A DNA stretch of 52,200 bases. Origin: Candidatus Aminicenantota bacterium (lineage in GTDB: Bacteria; Acidobacteriota; Aminicenantia; Aminicenantales; UBA4085). Shown in pieces: positions 43,707-50,446 of this stretch. The position numbers and the translations under genes are program-made. Within the stretch, counting starts at the first letter, position 1. Each line of letters opens with the position of its first letter. The stretch lies in the NCBI GenBank assembly GCA_026393895.1, contig JAPKZG010000069.1:1-52200 (forward strand), in the 5' to 3' direction. The notes below the pieces were generated by a model. That model was given only the letters and a program-made list of their open reading frames with translations, was not told the origin of the DNA and searched no databases.

Positions 43707-43731
43707 GGGCGTCCTCCTTGATGTCCTCGAA

Positions 43732-45516
43732 TCAATATTCGATCGTCAACGACCGGCGGTCGTCGAGCGATTTGACCTTGGTTAAAAATTCGTCCAGGTC
43801 CACGGTCCCTTTGTCTCCCTGCCCGTGGACCCGGAGCGAGGCCGTCCCGGCCGCTGCTTCCTTGTCCCCGGCAACGAGAATGAGCGGAACTTTCTGCTTT
43901 TCCGCTTCGCGGATCTTGTATCCGAGCTTCTCCCGGCGCAGGTCGGCCGAAGCCCGCAGGCCCCGGGCCTTGATCTTTTCGACCAGCGAGCGGGCATAGT
44001 CGTCGTGGCGCTCGGCGATCGGGATCACTTGGATCTGGACGGGCGCGAGCCACAACGGGAAGTTGCCGTTGTAATGTTCGATCAGGACGCCGAAAAACCG
44101 TTCGAGCGATCCCATCAGCGCCCGGTGGACCATGTAGGGCCGGTGTTCCTTGCCGTCTTCGCCGATGTACGACATGTCGAACCGTTCTGACATATTGAAA
44201 TCGAATTGAATCGTGGTGCATTGCCAGTAGCGGCCGAGGGCGTCCTTGACCTTGATGTCGATCTTGGGCCCGTAGAAAACGGCCTCCCCTTCCATCCGCT
44301 CGTACGGCAGGCCGCGGGTTTCCAGGGCCTTGACGAGCGACGCCTCGGCCTGGACCCAGTGTTCGTCGGCGCCGCAGTACTTGTCCGTGTTTTTTGGATC
44401 GCGTACGGAAAGCTCGATTTTGTTGTCGGTGAAGCCGAAATCAGCCAGGATGCTTAAGGAGAAATCCAGCACCCGGAGGATTTCGTCCTCGATCTGGTCG
44501 GGTGTGCAGAAAATATGGGCGTCGTCCTGGGTGAATCCACGGACGCGGAGCAAGCCGTGGAGGACCCCGCTCCGCTCGTAACGGTATACGGTCCCGAGTT
44601 CCGCCCAGCGCAGCGGCAGGTCCCTGTAGGACCACATCCGCGATTTGTAAATCTGAATGTGAAACGGGCAGTTCATCGGTTTCAGGTAATAATTCTGTCC
44701 GTCGATGTCCATCGGGGCGTACATGCTGTCCTTGTAAAAGCCCAGGTGGCCGGACGTTTGCCAGAGGATTTCGCGCCCGATGTGCGGCGTGTACAGGACT
44801 TCGTAGCCGCCGTCCCAGTGGCGGTTCCGCCAGTATTGCTCGATGATCGCCCGGATCCGGGCGCCCTTCGGATACCAGAGAATCAACCCGCTGCCGAGGT
44901 CCTCGGCCGTGCCGAAAAGGTCGAGCTCGGCGCCGAGCCGGCGGTGATCGCGTTTTTTCGCTTCTTCAAGAAGATGGAGATATTCCTCGAGGTCCTTGGC
45001 CGTCGGGAAGGCCGTGCCATAAATCCGCTGGAGTTGAACGCCCTTTTCGTCACCCTTCCAATAGGCGCCCGAAACCGAAAGAAGTTTGAAATACCTGATC
45101 AGGCCAGTCGAGCCAAGATGCGGCCCCAGGCAGAAGTCGGCGAAACCGTCCTGGCGGTAAACTGAAACAACGTCGCCGCCCTTTTCCCGGACGAGTTCCA
45201 CCTTGAGCGTTTGTCCGCGGCTTTCGAAAAGGCGGATGGCTTCGGCTTTCGGGAGCATTTCCCGGACGATGGGAGCGTCGGCCGCCGCGATCTCCCGCAT
45301 CCTGGCCTCGATTGCGGCCAGGTCGTCGGACGAAAACGGCTCGTCCCGGAGAAAGTCGTAATAGAAGCCGTTTTCCACGGCCGGGCCGATCCCGGCCTGG
45401 GTTCCCGGGAACAAGTCCAGGACGGCGTGGGCGAGCAGGTGGGCCGTGCTGTGGCGCAGGGTCTCCAGCTCCACAGCCGCTTCGTTTTTCGATTTTTCCT
45501 TATTCATTTCAGTCAT
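43732..45516 (-). CDS. thrS: threonyl-tRNA synthetase lacking the TGS domain
   Basis: A 594-residue class II synthetase. It begins directly with the editing domain (LRHSTAHLLAHAVLDLFPGT) and lacks the ~60-residue N-terminal TGS domain of typical ThrS. The catalytic core is complete: zinc ligands in LKPMNCPFHIQIYKSR and the later HRALMGSLERF, plus the C-terminal anticodon domain (PVQIQVIPIAERHDDYA). The start follows a GGAACGG box at 45520-45526. tRNA-Val lies 163 nt upstream. Confidence 0.94.
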   Translation of the reverse strand: MTEMNKEKSKNEAAVELETLRHSTAHLLAHAVLDLFPGTQAGIGPAVENGFYYDFLRDEPFSSDDLAAIEARMREIAAADAPIVREMLPKAEAIRLFESRGQTLKVELVREKGGDVVSVYRQDGFADFCLGPHLGSTGLIRYFKLLSVSGAYWKGDEKGVQLQRIYGTAFPTAKDLEEYLHLLEEAKKRDHRRLGAELDLFGTAEDLGSGLILWYPKGARIRAIIEQYWRNRHWDGGYEVLYTPHIGREILWQTSGHLGFYKDSMYAPMDIDGQNYYLKPMNCPFHIQIYKSRMWSYRDLPLRWAELGTVYRYERSGVLHGLLRVRGFTQDDAHIFCTPDQIEDEILRVLDFSLSILADFGFTDNKIELSVRDPKNTDKYCGADEHWVQAEASLVKALETRGLPYERMEGEAVFYGPKIDIKVKDALGRYWQCTTIQFDFNMSERFDMSYIGEDGKEHRPYMVHRALMGSLERFFGVLIEHYNGNFPLWLAPVQIQVIPIAERHDDYARSLVEKIKARGLRASADLRREKLGYKIREAEKQKVPLILVAGDKEAAAGTASLRVHGQGDKGTVDLDEFLTKVKSLDDRRSLTIEY

Positions 45517-45679
45517 TCCGTTCCTGAAGACAGAAGGCCCGCTGATTTACTCTCGCCGGATAACGAACCCCTCTTTTATGGAGAACGGCCGGCCCGGCCA
45601 TCATTACAAAACGGCCGGCGTCGTGGACGGCGAAAACAGCTTCTGTCTCATCGGACTCCGCCTATGGCCTCGGCAAGGG

Positions 45680-45754
45680 TGGTAGGCGCGGAGGGGATTG
45701 AACCCACGGCCTCTTCCGTGTCAGGGAAGCGCTCTCCCACTGAGCTACGCGCCT
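45680..45754 (-). tRNA. tRNA-Val (GAC)
   Basis: A 75-nt cloverleaf with encoded CCA: acceptor stem AGGCGCG/CGCGCCT, D arm GCTCAGTGGGAGAGC, anticodon stem CTTCC/GGAAG with loop CTGACAC (anticodon GAC) and T loop TTCAATC. One T-T mismatch occurs in the T stem. A promoter lies just upstream; no other tRNA is adjacent. Confidence 0.93.
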
Positions 45755-45777
45755 GTATCCGTCGCTGAAGCCCAACT

Positions 45778-45806
45778 ATATTAATGAAAACGCTTCTCCA
45801 GGTCAA
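45778..45806 (-). promoter_or_regulatory. tRNA-Val promoter
   Basis: On the minus strand TTGACC (45801-45806) and TAATAT (45778-45783) are separated by exactly 17 bp, placing transcription start near 45771, 17 nt before the tRNA 5' end. Confidence 0.75.
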
Positions 45807-45959
45807 CAACCTCCTTTGGAGAGAAACCCTTACTTGGATTTCTCTCCTGGCCTTGCCGTCCTCCCCACTTCTTAGTGCGAGGGCAACGCTCCGGCACCGC
45901 ATCTCCAAGGTCGATGGCAGGAAACCGTCGCTGCCTCTCTTCCAATGTAGCCTAATTCC

Positions 45960-45982
45960 ATGACTTATCTTAGGCGGGACAC
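45960..45982 (-). repeat. 23-nt repeat, copy 2
   Basis: Read on the minus strand this is GTGTCCCGCCTAAGATAAGT plus CAT, differing from the copy at 30321-30343 at two adjacent positions. Confidence 0.55.
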
Positions 45983-46060
45983 ATTATGATTTACCCGAGG
46001 GACTCTCTTTTCTGGGTTCCCTCTAAGGCCTCCCCGCCCTTGGCGCGAGGGCCCGCGGAT

Positions 46061-46090
46061 TTGCTCGGGAGGAACGTGCTCCGGTATAAT
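46061..46090 (+). promoter_or_regulatory. promoter implying a leaderless transcript
   Basis: TTGCTC (46061-46066) and TATAAT (46085-46090) with an 18-bp spacer. The ATG of the phosphodiesterase is at 46097, only 6 nt after the -10 box, so transcription would start at or near the start codon. Confidence 0.55.
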
Positions 46091-46096
46091 CCATCC

Positions 46097-46579
46097 ATGA
46101 TCGGAATCCTGTCGGATTCTCACGACAACCTGGACGCGGGCCGGCGGGCGGTCCGGTTTCTTCGCAACGCCGGATGCAGCCTCGTTATCCATGCCGGCGA
46201 TTTCGTCGCACCCTTTTCGGCCCAGATCCTGGGGGAAGTCGGGTGCGCCGTCAAGGCCGTTTTCGGCAATTGTGACGGGGAAAAATATGGGCTGAAGGCG
46301 ATGATCGGACCGATCGGGACGATCCGCAAGGCCCCCTTCGTCTTTTCCCATGAAGGAAAAAAAATCGTCATCACCCACCTTAATGGCCCGGTGGAGGAGC
46401 TTTCGGCGCGCCGGGAGTATGACCTCATCGTCTACGGACACACCCACCGGCCGGAAATTCGGAGGGTTGAAAACACACTCATCGTCAATCCGGGCGAAGC
46501 GGGCGGCTGGGTGACGGGGCGAAGCACCCTCGCCCTTTATGATCCCGGGGCGGGAACAGCCGAAATCGTCTTCTTTTAA
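46097..46579 (+). CDS. YfcE/MJ0936-type metallophosphoesterase
   Basis: A 160-residue calcineurin-like phosphodiesterase. Metal ligands appear in MIGILSDSHDN, VIHAGDF, VFGNCDGE, ITHLNG and VYGHTHRPEI, in family order. Enzymes of this group cleave phosphodiesters in vitro; natural substrate unknown. The frame extends upstream to 45986, but the promoter position and family length support the start at 46097. No Shine-Dalgarno sequence precedes it, fitting a leaderless mRNA. Confidence 0.88.
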   Translation: MIGILSDSHDNLDAGRRAVRFLRNAGCSLVIHAGDFVAPFSAQILGEVGCAVKAVFGNCDGEKYGLKAMIGPIGTIRKAPFVFSHEGKKIVITHLNGPVEELSARREYDLIVYGHTHRPEIRRVENTLIVNPGEAGGWVTGRSTLALYDPGAGTAEIVFF

Positions 46580-46580
46580 C

Positions 46581-46727
46581 ATGTCTCACGCGGTTTCTAA
46601 CCGACAAAAACCCATCTGGAAACAGATCCGCAAGCCCATCCCCCCGCCGGGTCGTCCCCAAACGACAAAAAAAGGGGAAAAAGCTTATAACCGCAAGGAT
46701 AAATCCTGGAAATCCCAAGTTACCTGA
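46581..46727 (+). CDS. small basic protein, conserved-looking
   Basis: A possible 48-residue protein starting one base after the preceding stop, rich in Lys, Pro, Arg and Gln: KPIPPPGRPQTTKKGEKAYN followed by RKDKSWK. The KPLPP...KK..YNRK pattern recurs in tiny basic proteins of several phyla (recalled, not searched). Function unknown; possibly RNA- or ribosome-associated. No clear ribosome binding site, but position suggests translational coupling to the gene before it. Confidence 0.5.
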   Translation: MSHAVSNRQKPIWKQIRKPIPPPGRPQTTKKGEKAYNRKDKSWKSQVT

Positions 46728-47130
46728 CCTCCTCCATCTTTTCTTCTTTCAACCCAAACAAAAGCCGTCCCGGCTAATGGCCAATCGCCTGACGCAATCG
46801 GGCGACTAAAATCCGATCCATGAATGAGAGCGAGGGGGTTCTGAGGGGTGGGATACTAGGCCTTTTTTCTTCTTGTAACCCCCTACGACAGACAACCGGC
46901 TAATCACTCCGGTCAAGATCTCTGGACGACCTAGAAAACCCGTTTGAGGGAAGGGATACCGGGGGTGAGGGATCGAGAGCTTCCTGCGCCCGGGTGACGC
47001 GGAGATGCCCTAGCTCCCAAGGGTCGCGTAGGGCTGGCAAGGCCTTGGGACCCGGGCGCAGGAAGCCTTTTCAACTAGCCGCCCCCCCAGAACACTCTCT
47101 CAAACGGACTTTTCAGGCGCCTTGCGTGTG
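46728..47130. other. long non-coding region upstream of the carbamate kinase operon
   Basis: No protein gene was found. The region holds the structured element at 46940-47107, a GGGGGTT/AACCCCC pair (46834-46840, 46877-46883), and short hairpins near 46783-46804. It is the largest gene-free stretch of the window outside the repeats. Confidence 0.6.
46940..47107 (+). ncRNA. candidate 6S-like structured RNA
   Basis: A 12-pair closing helix (46940-46951 with 47096-47107, one G-U) encloses opposing unpaired stretches of 27 and 29 nt, then a perfect 16-bp GC-rich helix (46979-46994 with 47051-47066) and a distal 8-bp helix (47015-47022 with 47043-47050). Closing stem, large central bubble and terminal stem-loop, about 170-200 nt overall, is the architecture of 6S RNA. 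The strand is not certain because the arms are symmetric; no sequence-level 6S signature was recognised. Confidence 0.4.
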
Positions 47131-47160
47131 TTGATTAGCAGGGGGCGTCTGTTGTATACT
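47131..47160 (+). promoter_or_regulatory. promoter of the cpgS-arcC-argF operon
   Basis: TTGATT (47131-47136) and TATACT (47155-47160) with an 18-bp spacer. The ~50-nt leader contains CTCCTTA (47163-47169), the exact complement of the TAAGGAG (47196-47202) that forms part of the ribosome binding site. Confidence 0.7.
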
Positions 47161-47216
47161 ACCTCCTTATTTTTTTAAAACTTACGGTTCGATTTTAAGG
47201 AGAAGGAGAAGTTTTC

Positions 47217-48521
47217 ATGAAAAAGGTCATCATCATGGGCGCGGCCGGCCGCGACTTCCACAACTTCAACACCTATTTCCGCGACAATCCCAATTTTCAG
47301 GTCGTCGCCTTCACCGCCACACAGATCCCCGACATCGCCGGCCGCAAGTATCCGGCCGTCCTAGCCGGAAAAATGTATCCGGATGGAATCCCGATCTTTC
47401 CTGAGGAAGACCTGGACGCCCTGATCAAAAAACACAACGTATCCAAAGTTTATTTTTCCTACAGCGACACCTCCCACGAATACGTTATGCACCGGGCTTC
47501 CCAGGTGCAGGCGGCGGGGGCGTCGTTCATCCTTCTCGGTCCGAACGACACGATGGTCAAAAGCACCAAGCCCGTCGTCTCGATTTGCGCCGTCCGGACG
47601 GGGTGTGGAAAAAGCCAGACGACCCGCAAAGTGGGCGGCATTCTCAAAGCCAAGGGCCGCAAGGTGGCCGTCGTCCGGCATCCCATGCCCTACGGCGACC
47701 TGGCCGCCCAGAAGGTTCAGCGGTTCGCCACATACGAAGACCTGGCCAAACACGAATGCACGATCGAGGAACGCGAGGAATACGAGCCCCACATCAAGGC
47801 GGGGATCATCGTCTACGCGGGCGTCGATTACGAGGCCATTCTCCGGGAAGCGGAAGAAGAGGCCGACGTCATCCTCTGGGACGGCGGCAACAACGATTTC
47901 CCCTTCTATAAATCCGACCTCGAGATCGTCGTCGTCGATCCCCACCGGGCCGGCCACGAGCTTCTTTATTATCCCGGCGAGACCAATTTCCGCCGGGCCC
48001 ACGTCCTCGTCATCAACAAGATGGATACCGCGCCCCAAGCCGGCGTCGACACGATCCTCGCAAACATCAAGAAGTACAACCCGACCGCGATCGTGATCAA
48101 GGCCAACTCCCCCACCCACGTCGAAAACGGCGAACAAATCAAGGGCAAACGCGTCCTGGTCATCGAGGACGGCCCGACCGTCACCCACGGCGGAATGCCC
48201 TTCGGCGCGGGGGTCGTCACCGCCGAAAAATACGGAGCGGCCGAAATTGTCGACCCCCGGCCGTTCGCGGTCGATTCCATCGCCGCGACCTATGCCAAGT
48301 ATCCCCATATGGTCAAGATCCTGCCGGCCATGGGCTACGGCGAAAAACAGGTCGCCGACCTGACCGCGACCATCGAGAAGGCCGACTGCGACCTCGTCAT
48401 CAGCGCGACCCCGATCGACCTCAACCGGTTGATCAAGACCCACAAGCCGATTTTGTCGGTCGGATACGACCTCGAGGAAATCGGCTTGCCGACGCTCGAG
48501 CACGTCCTGGCGAAATTTTAA
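47217..48521 (+). CDS. cyclic 2,3-diphosphoglycerate synthetase family P-loop protein
   Basis: A 434-residue protein of the COG2403-type family. An N-terminal Rossmann-like domain (KKVIIMGAAGRDFHNFNTYF) is followed by a P-loop GCGKSQTT at residues 129-136, a DGGNNDFPF motif and a VINKMDTA G4-like motif. Archaeal members make cyclic 2,3-diphosphoglycerate; bacterial members often sit beside carbamate kinase and OTC genes and their reaction is not established. A long AAGGAGAAGGAG box precedes the ATG. First gene of a three- or four-gene operon. Confidence 0.82.
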   Translation: MKKVIIMGAAGRDFHNFNTYFRDNPNFQVVAFTATQIPDIAGRKYPAVLAGKMYPDGIPIFPEEDLDALIKKHNVSKVYFSYSDTSHEYVMHRASQVQAAGASFILLGPNDTMVKSTKPVVSICAVRTGCGKSQTTRKVGGILKAKGRKVAVVRHPMPYGDLAAQKVQRFATYEDLAKHECTIEEREEYEPHIKAGIIVYAGVDYEAILREAEEEADVILWDGGNNDFPFYKSDLEIVVVDPHRAGHELLYYPGETNFRRAHVLVINKMDTAPQAGVDTILANIKKYNPTAIVIKANSPTHVENGEQIKGKRVLVIEDGPTVTHGGMPFGAGVVTAEKYGAAEIVDPRPFAVDSIAATYAKYPHMVKILPAMGYGEKQVADLTATIEKADCDLVISATPIDLNRLIKTHKPILSVGYDLEEIGLPTLEHVLAKF

Positions 48522-48538
48522 ACCGCAAAACGACGCCG

Positions 48539-49516
48539 ATGTCCGCCGCCAAACGCCGTCTCGCCCTGATTGCTTTCGGAGGGAACGCCCTTCTCTCCGA
48601 ACGACAGAAAGGCACGCAGGAAGAGCAGATCGAAAACGCCGAGCAGGCCGCCCGCCTGATGGCTTCCGTCGTCCGCAAGGGCTACGAGCTGATCATTGTT
48701 CACGGCAACGGCCCCCAGGTCGGCAATCTGCTCATCCAACAGGAAGCGGCGGCCGAACATATTTCCTCCTATTCCCTAGATATCTGCGACGCCATGACCG
48801 AAGGGAGCATGGGATACATGCTCGAACGGGCCCTGGTCAACGAATTCCGGCGCCATTCCGTCGACAAGGAAGCCACCACCGTGGTCACGATGGTCCTGGT
48901 CGATAAGAACGACCCGGCCTTCGCCAAGCCGACCAAACCGGTCGGGCCGTTTTACACCGCGGACCGGGCGGAGAACCTGATAAGCGAAAAAAACTGGACG
49001 ATGGTCGAGGACGCCGGCCGCGGCTGGCGCAAGGTCGTGGCCTCACCCAAGCCGATCGACATCGTTCCCAAATGGATCATCAGCGACCTGGTCCGGGCGG
49101 GCCGGATCGTCATCGCCGCCGGCGGCGGCGGAATCCCCGTCATCCTCAACCCAAACGGCCTGTACGAGGGCGTCGAGGCGGTCATCGACAAGGATTACGC
49201 CAGTAGCCTCATCGCCCGTGAAATCGGGGTCGACCTGTTCATCATCCTGACGGCGGTCGATCGCGTCTGCGCCGATTTCGGCAAACCCACGCAACGCGAT
49301 CTTCCGGTCCTCCCCGTCTCGGAAGCCCGGCGGCTTCTCGGCGAAGGGCAATTTCCTCCGGGTTCGATGGGACCGAAAATTCGCGCGGCCGTCGAATTCA
49401 TCGAAGCGGGCGGGAAGGAAGTCCTCATCACCGACGCCGCCCACCTGCGGTCCGCCCTCCTCGGCCGGTCCGGGACCCGGATCGTCAAAGACGCGCGCGC
49501 GCAAGAAGGAGCCTGA
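48539..49516 (+). CDS. arcC: carbamate kinase
   Basis: A 325-residue amino-acid-kinase-fold enzyme: LALIAFGGNALL at the start, IIVHGNGPQVGNLL, ASPKPIDIVPKW and the VIAAGGGGIPVIL motif. It interconverts carbamoyl phosphate plus ADP with carbamate and ATP, a substrate-level ATP source in anaerobes. Located 17 nt after the cpgS-like gene and 2 nt before the carbamoyltransferase, a clear operon. Confidence 0.95.
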   Translation: MSAAKRRLALIAFGGNALLSERQKGTQEEQIENAEQAARLMASVVRKGYELIIVHGNGPQVGNLLIQQEAAAEHISSYSLDICDAMTEGSMGYMLERALVNEFRRHSVDKEATTVVTMVLVDKNDPAFAKPTKPVGPFYTADRAENLISEKNWTMVEDAGRGWRKVVASPKPIDIVPKWIISDLVRAGRIVIAAGGGGIPVILNPNGLYEGVEAVIDKDYASSLIAREIGVDLFIILTAVDRVCADFGKPTQRDLPVLPVSEARRLLGEGQFPPGSMGPKIRAAVEFIEAGGKEVLITDAAHLRSALLGRSGTRIVKDARAQEGA

Positions 49517-49518
49517 TC

Positions 49519-50436
49519 ATGAAAAAAGATTTCATCTCCGTCCACGACCTCACCCGATACGAGTTCTTCGAATTGATGGACGCGACCCAAAAGATCAAGG
49601 ACGACCCGGACGATTACCGCAAGAAACTCAAAAACCAGATCCTGGCGATGGTCTTCGAAAAACCGTCGCTCCGCACCCGGATGACGTTCGAGGTCGGGAT
49701 GCTCGAGCTCGGAGGGAAGGCGATCTACCTCAGCCCCAACGAGATCCAGATCGGAAAACGGGAAACCGTCGAAGACGTCGCCCACAACCTCGAGCGCTGG
49801 GTCGACGGGATCATGATCCGGACCTTCGCCCACGACAACGTCGTCCGCCTGGCCAAGGCCTCCTCCGTTCCCGTCATCAACGCCCTGACCGACCTCCTTC
49901 ATCCCTGCCAGGCCATGGCCGCCTTTTTCACCCTGAAGGAACACAAGGGAAACATCAGCAAAATCAAACTCGCCTGGGTCGGCGACGGAAACAACGTCTG
50001 CCACAGCCTGATGTTCGCCGCGGCCAAGGCGGGATGTAAGATGAGCGCGGCCGTCCCCAAGGGATACGAACCGAGCCCCGAAATCGTCAAACTCGCGAAG
50101 GCCGACGGCGAAGGGTCCGAATTCGAACTTTCGGTCACCCACGACCCGGGCGAAGCGGTCCGCGGCGCTGACGCCATCTACACCGATGTCTGGACATCGA
50201 TGGGTCAGGAAGCAGAAAAGGAGGAGCGTCTGAGGTTGTTTGCGCCCTACCAGGTCAATGAAGCCCTGATGGCCAAAGCCAAGGACGACTGCGTCTTCAT
50301 GCATTGTCTTCCCGCCCATCGCGGGGAGGAAGTCAGCGCCGAAGTCTTCGATGGACCGCGGTCCATCGTCTTCGACGAGGCCGAAAACCGTCTCCACGCC
50401 CAGAAAGCGATCATGCTGGCCCTGATGGGAAAATAA
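49519..50436 (+). CDS. argF: ornithine (or related) carbamoyltransferase
   Basis: A 305-residue ATCase/OTCase-family enzyme. Carbamoyl-phosphate site FEKPSLRTRMTFEVG (SLRT in place of the commoner STRT), MIRTFAHDN, LLHPCQAMA, and the ornithine-binding FMHCLPAHRGEEV. The HCLP motif supports ornithine rather than aspartate as acceptor. With carbamate kinase next to it, a catabolic role (citrulline to carbamoyl phosphate) is plausible; an anabolic role cannot be excluded. AAGGAG box present. The symbol is a family label. Confidence 0.9.
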   Translation: MKKDFISVHDLTRYEFFELMDATQKIKDDPDDYRKKLKNQILAMVFEKPSLRTRMTFEVGMLELGGKAIYLSPNEIQIGKRETVEDVAHNLERWVDGIMIRTFAHDNVVRLAKASSVPVINALTDLLHPCQAMAAFFTLKEHKGNISKIKLAWVGDGNNVCHSLMFAAAKAGCKMSAAVPKGYEPSPEIVKLAKADGEGSEFELSVTHDPGEAVRGADAIYTDVWTSMGQEAEKEERLRLFAPYQVNEALMAKAKDDCVFMHCLPAHRGEEVSAEVFDGPRSIVFDEAENRLHAQKAIMLALMGK

Positions 50437-50446
50437 AGAGAAACCT

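Larger units (their letters stand above)
45755..46096. other. gap with tRNA promoter, hairpin and repeat remnants
   Basis: Apart from the tRNA promoter and the yfcE-like promoter this region has a 9-bp hairpin (45818-45826 with 45839-45847), the second copy of the 23-nt repeat, and two loosely similar CT-rich segments (about 45818-45890 and 45999-46050), each with GCGAGGGC. No gene was recognised. Confidence 0.5.

Noticed and set aside
49679-49700. SLRT instead of STRT in the carbamoyltransferase phosphate-binding motif as a sign of novel specificity
   Set aside because: SLRT variants occur in many ordinary ornithine carbamoyltransferases and the HCLP motif is intact.
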